Source: Gemmatimonadales bacterium
GTDB taxonomy: Bacteria > Gemmatimonadota > Gemmatimonadetes > Palauibacterales > Palauibacteraceae
Direction: 5' to 3'
Assembly (NCBI GenBank): GCA_030608825.1
Contig: JAUWDL010000037.1
Location: 1-8,588, forward strand
DNA: 8,588 nucleotides
Position 1 is the first letter of the stretch, and every line of letters begins with the position of its first letter. A program made the position numbers and the translations under genes. Positions 1 to 6,923 of this stretch are shown here, one piece after another. A model generated the notes under the pieces. The model did no database searches and was not told the origin of the DNA. It was given only the letters and a program-made list of their open reading frames with translations.

Positions 1-1
1 G

Positions 2-682
2 ATGGCGGCCGGCTATCTCGTCGCGGCCCGGCTCCTGGCGAACCGAGACCAACTGCCGTCCTTCGCCTTCGAGGTGATCGTCGCAGGCGTATTCTTCGGG
101 ATTTGCGTCTACGCCGGCATGGTCTTCCAGCGCCTGCTTCAGGAGCGTGCGGAAGCCCGGGAGCTCAGACGGGAGCTCACGGAGCAGGCGCTTACCGATC
201 CACTCACCGGCTTGCCCAACCGCAGGGAGTTCGAGCGGATCATGGTGGCGGAGCTGGACCGGATCCGGCGGTACGGCGGCGCCTGTACGGTCGCCATGAT
301 CGACGTCGACTACTTCAAGAACTACAACGACACGCTGGGTCACCCGGCCGGCGACGCGCTGCTGCGAGAGCTGGCCAAAGTCATCACCGTGCAGATGCGC
401 CAAAGCGATTTCTTCGCGCGTTACGGAGGCGAGGAGTTCGCGCTCGTGATGGTGAACACGACCGGTCTGGAGTCGCTCGACGTGATGGAGCGGCTGCGCC
501 GCCACATCGAGACGCATCGCTTCCCGGACGAAGAGATCCAGCCAGCGGGGAGCTTGACGATCAGCGCCGGCCTGGCCTGCTTCCCCGACAACGGCTCCAC
601 CTATGAGGAGTTGATCGGGCACGCCGATCAGGCTCTCTACGTGGCCAAGAGTCGCGGCCGCAACCGTGTCTGCGGACCCTGA
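2..682 (+). CDS. Membrane-anchored diguanylate cyclase (GGDEF), N-terminus outside window
   Basis: Predicted to make cyclic di-GMP from two GTP at the inner face of the membrane. Numbering from the ATG at base 2, residues about 21-42 are strongly hydrophobic (a membrane segment), and residues 1-13 look like the end of an earlier one. A charged, probably coiled-coil linker (about 43-62) leads into the GGDEF domain, which opens with LTDPLTGLPNRR (65-75). The metal-binding stretch is IDVDYFKNYND (D101, D103). The active-site signature is RYGGEEF (GGEEF at 142-146). An RxxD inhibitory site (R133-D136) sits at the usual spacing before it, so product feedback inhibition is likely. The catalytic domain is complete to the TGA at 680-682. 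The frame is open to the left edge, so the ATG at base 2 is probably internal and the full gene should carry more membrane segments or a sensor domain. Its stop lies inside the start of era. The input it senses cannot be told. Confidence 0.93.
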   Translation: MAAGYLVAARLLANRDQLPSFAFEVIVAGVFFGICVYAGMVFQRLLQERAEARELRRELTEQALTDPLTGLPNRREFERIMVAELDRIRRYGGACTVAMIDVDYFKNYNDTLGHPAGDALLRELAKVITVQMRQSDFFARYGGEEFALVMVNTTGLESLDVMERLRRHIETHRFPDEEIQPAGSLTISAGLACFPDNGSTYEELIGHADQALYVAKSRGRNRVCGP

Positions 683-1652
683 GCGAGCTCTGAGCGAGCC
701 CGGCGCGTTTCGAGCGGGATTCTGCGCCATCGCCGGACTTCCCAACGTCGGCAAGTCCACGCTCCTCAACCGGCTCATCGGCCAGAAGCTCAGCATTGTC
801 ACGCCGAAAGCGCAGACGACGCGCCAGCGGCTCCTGGGGATCTACTCCGACGAAGGCCACCAGGCCGTCTTCGTGGATACGCCGGGGCTGCTCGAGCCAC
901 GATACCTGCTCCAGGAACGGATGCGCGCGGAGGCTGAGAGGGCGATCGCCGACGCGGATCTTGTGCTCTACATCGCTGACGCCGGCTACGCCCCGAGCGT
1001 GGAACACGCCCTCACGTTGGCTCGGTCGGACGACGCGCCATCTTCCGAGGGCCCGCCCGGGACCTCGACCGTGGGCCAGCTTGCGCGCGCGGATCGACCC
1101 TGGGTTCTTTGCCTGAACAAGGTGGATAGGGTGACGCCGGAGGAGCTGCGGGATCTCCAGGCGCGGCTCGACGGCTCGCCCTGGGACGTCCTCGTTCCCA
1201 CCGTGGCGACCGAGGGGATGGGCGTGGAGGAGCTCAAGGCCGAGGTTCTGCGCCGTCTTCCGTTCTCCCAGCCGTTCTACCCGCCGGAGGATCTGGCGGT
1301 GGCCCCGGTGCGGTTCTTCGTGGCGGAGATCATTCGGGAAACCGCGTTCGAGCGTCTGTCGGCGGAGGTCCCCTACGCGACGGCCGTGACGATAGAGGAG
1401 TACCGCGAGCCGGAGGACGAGAAGAAGCCCGTCTACATCGACGCGGTGATCCACGTAGAGAGGCCGTCCCAGAAAGGGATCGTGATCGGGTCGGGCGGGA
1501 AGATGATACGCCGGATCGGAACCGAGGCGCGCATGAAGATCGAGGAGTTCACGGGGAGGAGGGTCTACCTCGATCTTCGGGTGAAGGTGCTTCGGAACTG
1601 GCGGAGGCGCGAGGGCGCGCTTAAGCTCCTCGGGTTCCGGCCGAAGACGTGA
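666..1652 (+). CDS. era: GTPase Era, 30S ribosomal subunit assembly factor
   Basis: Era is a GTPase that binds the 3' end of 16S rRNA and helps 30S maturation; it acts in the cytoplasm and at the membrane. The G domain shows G1 GLPNVGKST (24-32), switch I TTRQRLLGI (51-59), G3 DTPG (71-74) and G4 NKVD (151-154). The G5 position reads TVATEG (179-184) where a serine-alanine pair is usual. The C-terminal KH domain carries GIVIGSGGKMIRRIG (271-285) and ends with the Era-typical VKVLRNWRRR (307-315). At 328 residues it is somewhat longer than the usual 300. Part of the excess is a Ser/Pro/Gly-rich insertion at about 120-140, before G4, and part is a short N-terminal lead. The GTG at 666 is chosen because no other start lies between it and the G1 motif. 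Ribosome-binding sequence there is weak, and the 17-nt overlap with the upstream cyclase suggests coupled translation. Confidence 0.96.
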   Translation: MSADPERALSEPGAFRAGFCAIAGLPNVGKSTLLNRLIGQKLSIVTPKAQTTRQRLLGIYSDEGHQAVFVDTPGLLEPRYLLQERMRAEAERAIADADLVLYIADAGYAPSVEHALTLARSDDAPSSEGPPGTSTVGQLARADRPWVLCLNKVDRVTPEELRDLQARLDGSPWDVLVPTVATEGMGVEELKAEVLRRLPFSQPFYPPEDLAVAPVRFFVAEIIRETAFERLSAEVPYATAVTIEEYREPEDEKKPVYIDAVIHVERPSQKGIVIGSGGKMIRRIGTEARMKIEEFTGRRVYLDLRVKVLRNWRRREGALKLLGFRPKT

Positions 1653-1710
1653 GCTCGGTCTCGCCGGAGCACTCGCCGAACCCGTTGATACGCACGGCAC
1701 CGGAGGCTTG

Positions 1711-1878
1711 ATGCCACTGGACGAACGATTGCTGGAGATCCTCGTCTGCCCGAAGTGCAAGGGTGATCTCGAGTACCGGGAAGACGAGGACGCGCTCCTC
1801 TGTCATGCCTGCTCCCTCCGGTACCGGATAGAGGACGAGATCCCGATCATGCTGATCGACGAGGCCGAGAGCTTCTGA
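1711..1878 (+). CDS. Trm112/YcaR-like (UPF0434) zinc-ribbon protein, 55 aa
   Basis: This 55-residue protein starts MPLDERLLEILVCPKCKGDL and ends with IPIMLIDEAESF, the pattern of the bacterial Trm112 family (E. coli YcaR). Four cysteines in two pairs, C13-x2-C16 and C31-x2-C34, should bind one zinc ion; some family members have lost part of this set, but here it is complete. Eukaryotic and archaeal Trm112 is a small stabilising partner of methyltransferases acting on tRNA, rRNA and release factors. The role of the bacterial proteins is less clear, and no methyltransferase gene is visible here. The gene starts with ATG, preceded by GGAGG at 1702-1706 with a 4-nt spacer; the in-frame TTG at 1708 is a weaker alternative. 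It lies 58 nt after era and 61 nt before rnr, so probably in the same transcript. The length, cysteine pattern and ribosome-binding site make it a real gene despite its size. Confidence 0.92.
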   Translation: MPLDERLLEILVCPKCKGDLEYREDEDALLCHACSLRYRIEDEIPIMLIDEAESF

Positions 1879-1939
1879 CCGTCCCGGCGCCGATCGACCT
1901 CCGCCCCTCAGATCCCCTCGTCCCGACCCTCCGGGCCTC

Positions 1940-4117
1940 GTGGTGAGCAAGAAGCGTCCGAAGAAGCCGTCCGTGACCGACGAGATCGTCCGCTATCTGC
2001 GAGACGAAGCGGGCCGGCCTCTCCGTCCCCAGGAGATCGCACGCGGCCTTGGTATCCGCAGCAGGGAGAAGTACGCCCGCTTCAAGCGAGGACTCGGGGA
2101 GCTGGAGCGCTCCGGTCGCGTGGTGCGTCAGCGCAAGGGACGCTATGCCGTCCCCGATCACCTGGACCTCGTGAGTGGCGCGATCCAGGTGACGCGATCC
2201 GGGGATGCCTTCCTCCTGTCCGAGGGAGACGTGCCGGATGTCTTCATCCCGTCGAGGGAGCGGAACACGGCCGTCGAGGGTGATCGCGTGCTCGTTCGCG
2301 TCGAGCACAGGACCAGACGCAAGAACCCCGAGGGCCGCGTCATCCGGATTCTCGAGCGGGCTCGGAGCCAGATCGTCGGCGTGTACCGGAAGCGACACAG
2401 CTACGGATTCGTGTCGACCCAGGAGCCGCGGCTGGACATCGAGGCGTTCGTGCCCCCGGGCGCGGAGGCAGATGCCGAACACGGCCAGATGGTCGTCGTC
2501 TCGATCGAGGATTGGGGCGAGGGTGGTCCCGGACCGGTCGGAAGGGTGGTTCGGGTGCTGGGCTCGCCAGAGGATCCGGCGGTCACCGTCCTCGCCATCC
2601 TGCATGGCCATCGGCTCCCTCTGGAGTTCCCCTCCGATGTCGAGGCGGAGGCGGATCGGATCCAGAGGGAGGGGATCGGGGAGGACGACCTGAAGGGGCG
2701 CGAGGACTTCCGAGACCGCCTTGTCTTCACGATCGACCCTGCCGACGCCAAGGACCACGACGACGCGCTCTCGGCTCGCCGCCTGAAGGACGGAAGGGTG
2801 GAGGTCGGCGTACATATCGCCGACGTCTCGCATTACGTCCGGCCGGCCGGCGCGATCGACCAGGAGGCGAGGGAGCGCGGAACGAGCGTCTATCTCGTGG
2901 ACCGCGTCATTCCGATGCTGCCGCACGCGCTGTCGACGGATCTCTGCTCGCTCGTCCCGGACGCGGACCGGCTGGCCTTCTCCGCCATCTTCACCCTGGA
3001 CGATTCAGGCCAGGTGGATGAGGTCCGGTTCGCCCCGAGCGTCATCCGAAGCCGCTTCCGCCTTGCCTACGAAGAGGCGCAGGAGATCCTGGACGGCGGA
3101 GGCGAGGCATCGTCCGAGCTGAAGGAGGCCCTCGCGACGCTCGACGCCTTAAGCCGTCAACTACGGGAGCGCCGGCGCTCGCGAGGGAGCATCGACTTCG
3201 ACCTCCCGGAGTCGAGGGTCATCCTGAACGCCTGCGGCGAGCCCACGGACATCCAGAAAGTGCTTCGTCTGCCGGCGCATATGTTGATTGAAGACTTCAT
3301 GATACTGGCCAACGAAGCGGTCGCCGAATTCGCCGAGCGCGAGCGCCTTCCCCTCATTTATCGGGTCCACGAGGAGCCCGCCGAGCGGAAGCTGGAGGGG
3401 TTACGCACCCTGGCCGCCACCTTCGGCCACCACCTCCCGAAGGGTAGGGTGCGACCCCGCGATCTCGCGAAGCTGCTCGGTGCCATGGAGGGAACAGCGC
3501 AGGACCAGCTCGTCAGCACCGTGGCTCTCCGGAGCATGAGCCAGGCGCGGTACGACGCCGAGAACCTGGGCCACTTCGGCCTCGCTTCCGAGGCCTACGC
3601 CCACTTCACCTCTCCGATCCGGCGATACCCGGATCTCAGCGTGCACCGGCAGCTGAAGGCCTATCTGCGTGATCGGTCGAAAGCGCGCTCCACGAGTCGG
3701 GAGAGCCTCGCTGAGATCGCGCTCGCTTCCTCGCAGAGCGAGAGGCGAGCCGTGGAAGCGGAGAGGGACTCGGTCGACGCGATGAAGGTCGAGTTCATGG
3801 AGCGACATCTGGGGGATGACTTCTCAGGCACGATCAGCGGTGTGACGGCGTTCGGCCTCTTCGTGCTGCTTGACGATTACCACGTGGAAGGGCTGGTGCA
3901 CGTGAGTTCCCTCGCCGACGATTACTACCACTTCGTCGAGACCAGCCACTCGCTCGTCGGGCGCCGCCGCAAGCGCGCCTACCAGCTCGGCGATTCCGTC
4001 CGGGTGCAGGTCGCCCGGGTCGACAGAGAGGGGCGACGGATCGATTTCGAGCTGCTGGATCACCGATCGACGCGCGGTCGCTCACCCGGCGGCACCGGGG
4101 CGGCAGCAGCGGTGTAG
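1940..4117 (+). CDS. rnr: Ribonuclease R (3'-5' exoribonuclease, RNB family)
   Basis: RNase R degrades structured RNA from the 3' end, including rRNA fragments and mRNA on stalled ribosomes. Domains in order are a winged-helix segment (about 11-72), cold-shock/OB domains (about 75-140 and 143-210), the catalytic RNB domain (about 255-585) and an S1 domain (about 625-706). The catalytic motif TIDPADAKDHDDA (264-276) holds the four metal-binding aspartates D266, D272, D274 and D275. The substrate-channel block HFGLASEAYAHFTSPIRRYP (545-564) is also intact. The protein is 725 residues long and lacks the long basic tail of the E. coli enzyme (813 residues), as many homologues do. The start is uncertain: tandem GTG codons at 1940 and 1943 follow a C-rich leader without a clear ribosome-binding sequence, and GTG 1973 would still keep the winged helix. 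No start lies upstream in frame. The stop is TAG, the only non-TGA stop visible in the window. RNase II is unlikely because of the winged helix. Confidence 0.95.
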   Translation: MVSKKRPKKPSVTDEIVRYLRDEAGRPLRPQEIARGLGIRSREKYARFKRGLGELERSGRVVRQRKGRYAVPDHLDLVSGAIQVTRSGDAFLLSEGDVPDVFIPSRERNTAVEGDRVLVRVEHRTRRKNPEGRVIRILERARSQIVGVYRKRHSYGFVSTQEPRLDIEAFVPPGAEADAEHGQMVVVSIEDWGEGGPGPVGRVVRVLGSPEDPAVTVLAILHGHRLPLEFPSDVEAEADRIQREGIGEDDLKGREDFRDRLVFTIDPADAKDHDDALSARRLKDGRVEVGVHIADVSHYVRPAGAIDQEARERGTSVYLVDRVIPMLPHALSTDLCSLVPDADRLAFSAIFTLDDSGQVDEVRFAPSVIRSRFRLAYEEAQEILDGGGEASSELKEALATLDALSRQLRERRRSRGSIDFDLPESRVILNACGEPTDIQKVLRLPAHMLIEDFMILANEAVAEFAERERLPLIYRVHEEPAERKLEGLRTLAATFGHHLPKGRVRPRDLAKLLGAMEGTAQDQLVSTVALRSMSQARYDAENLGHFGLASEAYAHFTSPIRRYPDLSVHRQLKAYLRDRSKARSTSRESLAEIALASSQSERRAVEAERDSVDAMKVEFMERHLGDDFSGTISGVTAFGLFVLLDDYHVEGLVHVSSLADDYYHFVETSHSLVGRRRKRAYQLGDSVRVQVARVDREGRRIDFELLDHRSTRGRSPGGTGAAAAV

Positions 4118-4202
4118 GGAAGGCCTCGACGATCAGGAAGCGGCCAGGAACAGGATGAACGACGGCGTCGCGTGAGCGGCGCCCTTGAGGCGGAGAGCGG
4201 AG

Positions 4203-5316
4203 ATGGCGGAGACGACCGGCAGTGTGGAAGGTCTGGAGGCGCAGAGGACGCGCCTCGACGACCTGGGGAGGTTCCTTTGAGATCCCGGAGAAGCTGAGCG
4301 CCCTCGAGGAGCTGGACAAGGAGATGGCGCGCCCGGATTTCTGGGACCAGCCAGACGCGGCGCGAAGCACCATCGAGCGAACCAAGCAGCTCAAGGAGTG
4401 GACCGGGCCGTGGAGCAGGATCTCGAGCAAGCTCGATGATCTCCTCGAGCTGGCCGAGCTGCTGAGTGAGGAGCCCGACCCGGAGCTCCTCGCCGAGGTC
4501 GAGTCAGAGAGCGCGGCGGTCGAGCGGCAGCTCGGCGAGCTCGAGCTGCGCAACATGCTCAGCGGCCCGGATACCCACCGAGATGCCCTGCTGACGATCC
4601 ATCCCGGCGCGGGCGGCACCGAGTCGCAGGATTGGGCCGAGATGCTGCTCCGCATGTACAGCCGCTGGGCGGAATCGCGAGGGTTCAGCGTGGACGTCCT
4701 GGACCTGCTTCCCGGCGACGAGGCAGGCATCAAGTCGGTGACCGTCGAGATCCGAGGGAGTGACGCCTACGGCTACCTGAGCGCGGAGCGAGGCGTTCAC
4801 AGACTGGTCCGCATCTCGCCGTTCGATTCACAGGGACGCCGTCATACGTCGTTCGCTTCGGTCTTCGTGTATCCGGTCGTGGAGGACGACATCGAGGTCG
4901 AGGTGGATGAAGAGGAGCTCCGCATCGACACCTTCCGTGCCTCTGGAGCCGGCGGCCAGCATGTGAACAAGACGGACTCCGCCGTACGGATTACGCACGA
5001 GCCGACGGGGATCGTGGTCTCCTGCCAACAGGAGCGCAGCCAGCACAAGAACAAGGCGAAGGCGATGAAGATGCTCCGCGCCGCCCTCTACCAGCGGGCC
5101 GTCGAGGAGCGGGAGGTGGAGCGTCGCGTCCTGGAGGACACCAAGAAGGAGATCGCCTGGGGCAGCCAGATCCGCTCGTACGTTCTCCAGCCCTACACGA
5201 TGGTCAAGGATCACCGCACCAACGTCGAGATCGGGAACGTGAACGCGGTCTTGGACGGGAAGATCGACGACTTCATCGAGGCGTTCCTCAGGGAGAACGG
5301 AGGGGCAGGCTCGTGA
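4203..5316 (+). CDS. prfB: Peptide chain release factor 2 (RF2), expressed by +1 frameshift
   Basis: RF2 recognises UGA and UAA stop codons and triggers release of the finished peptide. The gene is in two frames. Frame 0 runs from ATG 4203 for 25 codons, ending DDLGRFL, then meets TGA at 4278-4280. A +1 slip on CTT (4275-4277) resumes at GAG 4279 and continues EIPEKLSALEEL to TGA 5314-5316. The product would have 370 residues (E. coli: 365). In that numbering the stop-codon recognition tripeptide SPF falls at 205-207 and the catalytic GGQ at 250-252, the same positions as in E. coli. SPF separates RF2 from RF1. The ATG has GGAG at 4192-4195 with a 7-nt spacer. Calling the downstream frame alone would start falsely at GTG 4222 with about 19 wrong residues. 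The stop overlaps the lysS start (GTGA), the same neighbour as in E. coli. The 85-nt gap before it shows no clear terminator or promoter. Confidence 0.97.
4265..4280 (+). promoter_or_regulatory. prfB programmed +1 frameshift site (autoregulation)
   Basis: The site reads GGGGAGG (4265-4271), a 3-nt spacer TTC, then CTT-TGA (4275-4280). This matches the known prfB signal, in which a Shine-Dalgarno-like element three bases before CUU-UGA pushes the ribosome forward by one when the in-frame UGA is read slowly. When RF2 is scarce the UGA stalls, frameshifting rises and more RF2 is made. The base after the stop is G here, where E. coli has C, which may alter how well the UGA terminates. Frame 0 upstream and frame +1 downstream are both clearly RF2 coding sequence, so a sequencing error is much less likely than true recoding. 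Confidence 0.96.
5299..5305 (+). promoter_or_regulatory. Ribosome-binding site deciding the lysS start
   Basis: GGAGGGG at 5299-5305 lies 7 nt before GTG 5313, a strong Shine-Dalgarno match at good spacing. It sits inside the last codons of prfB. It fixes the lysS start ahead of the four-cysteine segment and so supports that segment being translated as part of LysRS. Confidence 0.8.
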
Positions 5317-6923
5317 GCAGCCTGGCGCCCAGCGTGCTGGGCAGCTGCTCCGGATGCGGCAAAGAGGCGGCGTTGCGGGACGGTCTCTGCAGGGACTGCT
5401 GGTACGCGTCGGCGGACAGGCCGAAGCCGGTTCGCGATCGCTACGCGAAGCTGGCCCGGCTCGAGGATCTCGGCGTCGCGCCGTACGCCTACGGCTTCGA
5501 CCGCACGCACACGCTCCCCGAAGCGCTCGGCGCCTTCGAGAGCGACGAGGGGGAGGAAGGGCCGCACGTCAGCGTCGCCGGCCGCGTTCTCTCCTACCGT
5601 GATCTGGGAGGCAGCGCCTTTGGTCACCTCGGCGACCGGAGCGGGCGCCTCCAGGTCTACTTCAAGCGCGATCTTCTGGCGGACATGGATTCCGACCTTC
5701 TGGACCTCCTGGATCTCGGGGACTGGGTGGGCGTGACGGGACCCCTGTTTCGGACGAGGACGGGCGAAGTGACCGTCCGCGCCGAGGGTCTGGTGCTACT
5801 CGCGAAGACGCTGCGTCCCCTTCCGTTCGGCAAGGAAGAGATCACCGAGGACGGCGAGCGGGTCGTGCACAGCGGCTTCGCGAACCCGGAGGCACGATAC
5901 CGGCAACGGTACGCGGATCTGGCGGTCAACCCGGGTGTGCGCGAGATCTTCGTGGCGCGAGCCGGGATCATCCGCGAGCTGCGGCGCTTTCTCGAGGATC
6001 GGGATTTTCTGGAGGTCGAGACGCCGATTCTCCAGCCGCTGTACGGCGGCGCGTTCGCCCGGCCGTTCACCACGTACCACAACGAGCTGGATTCCACCCT
6101 CTACCTGAGGATCGCCGATGAGCTCTACCTGAAGCGCCTGATCGTAGGGAGCCTCGACCGCGTTTACGAGATCGGGAAGAACTTTCGGAACGAGGGCATC
6201 GATCGGACCCACAGCCCCGAGTTCACCATGCTCGAGCTCTACCAGGCGTTCGCGGACTACGAGGGGATGATCGAGCTGGCCGAGAGCATGGTGTCGACGG
6301 CGATCGAGAAGGTCCTGGGGGTCACCGAGAGGGAGTACGAGGGGACGCTCATCCGGCTGGGGGCCCCGTGGCAGAGGATCACGTATCGGGACGCGCTTCT
6401 CGAGTACGGCGGAGTCGATCCCCTGGAGGCAGGTCTGGAGGAGCTGCGGCGCGAGGCCGAAGCCTCCGGTCGCTCCGACGCCGAAGATCTTCCGCGTGAG
6501 AAGCTGATCGACGTGCTGTTCTCGGCCCGTGTCGAGCCACACCTTCTGCAGCCCACGGTCGTCTATGATTTCCCGATCGAGATCAGCCCGCTCGCCAAGC
6601 CGAAGCGGGGAGAGCCGCGTCTGGCGGAACGCTTCGAGGTTATCGCCGGCGGATCGGAGCTGATCAATGCCTTCAGCGAGCTCAACGACCCGATGGACCA
6701 ATGGGATCGTTTCGGCGCACAGGCGCGCGCCCGCGCGGCGGGGGATCTCGAGGCTCAGCCGCTGGATGAGGATTACTTGCGGGCGCTCGAGTACGGCTTG
6801 CCCCCGACGGGGGGACTCGGGTTGGGTGTCGATCGCCTCATCATGCTCGCCACGGGCCTCGGCTCGATCCGTGAGGTGACGCTGTTCCCCTCTCTTCGAC
6901 CCGACGAAGGAGCGGAGGAGTGA
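5313..6923 (+). CDS. lysS: Lysyl-tRNA synthetase, class II, with N-terminal zinc-ribbon-like extension
   Basis: The enzyme charges tRNA-Lys with lysine using ATP. Residues about 87-167 form the anticodon-binding OB fold (VSVAGRVLSYRDLGG). The class II catalytic core follows: motif 1 around 215-240 (FLEDRDFLEVETPILQP), motif 2 at about 282-308 (RVYEIGKNFRNEG, then SPEFTMLELY), the block AGGSELINAFSELNDP (445-460), and motif 3 GLGLGVDRLIMLATG (501-515). The segment LRPLPFGKEE...ANPEARYRQRYADL (about 167-203) recalls Bacteroidota-type enzymes. Its length of 536 residues exceeds the usual 490-510, because residues 1-40 carry two CxxC pairs (C12, C15, C26, C29) in SCSGCG and GLCRDCW, absent from the LysRS proteins I know. 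The start is GTG 5313, overlapping the prfB stop by 4 nt with a strong ribosome-binding site. GTG 5334 is the only other GTG/ATG start before the OB fold and it also keeps the cysteines. The core is too complete for the EpmA paralogue, which lacks the anticodon domain. Confidence 0.96.
   Translation: MSSLAPSVLGSCSGCGKEAALRDGLCRDCWYASADRPKPVRDRYAKLARLEDLGVAPYAYGFDRTHTLPEALGAFESDEGEEGPHVSVAGRVLSYRDLGGSAFGHLGDRSGRLQVYFKRDLLADMDSDLLDLLDLGDWVGVTGPLFRTRTGEVTVRAEGLVLLAKTLRPLPFGKEEITEDGERVVHSGFANPEARYRQRYADLAVNPGVREIFVARAGIIRELRRFLEDRDFLEVETPILQPLYGGAFARPFTTYHNELDSTLYLRIADELYLKRLIVGSLDRVYEIGKNFRNEGIDRTHSPEFTMLELYQAFADYEGMIELAESMVSTAIEKVLGVTEREYEGTLIRLGAPWQRITYRDALLEYGGVDPLEAGLEELRREAEASGRSDAEDLPREKLIDVLFSARVEPHLLQPTVVYDFPIEISPLAKPKRGEPRLAERFEVIAGGSELINAFSELNDPMDQWDRFGAQARARAAGDLEAQPLDEDYLRALEYGLPPTGGLGLGVDRLIMLATGLGSIREVTLFPSLRPDEGAEE

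Noticed and set aside
680..699. Direct repeat TGAGCGAGC at 680-688 and 691-699
   Set aside because: It lies within the start of era, encodes ordinary residues and has only two copies; most likely chance.
561..1760. A 399-codon open frame on the minus strand
   Set aside because: It lies opposite the GGDEF gene, era and the start of the Trm112-like gene; the Arg-rich composition shows no motif.
1847..2926. A 359-codon open frame on the minus strand
   Set aside because: It is a shadow of rnr, whose domains and catalytic aspartates are on the + strand.
4155..4175. Six-codon frame MNDGVA with AGGA 5 nt before it, upstream of prfB, as a leader peptide
   Set aside because: It is too short to tell from chance, with no regulatory codon run, no clear attenuator hairpin and no T-run nearby.
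4118..4202. The 85-nt rnr-prfB gap searched for a terminator or promoter
   Set aside because: There are no T-tract after a stem and no convincing -35/-10 pair. Promoters of this lineage may differ from the E. coli consensus, so absence is weak evidence.
4222..4278. GTG 4222 as the start of prfB in the downstream frame
   Set aside because: The 19 residues it adds (MWKVWRRRGR...) do not resemble RF2. The overlapping frame from ATG 4203 ends exactly at the frameshift site and restores the expected length.
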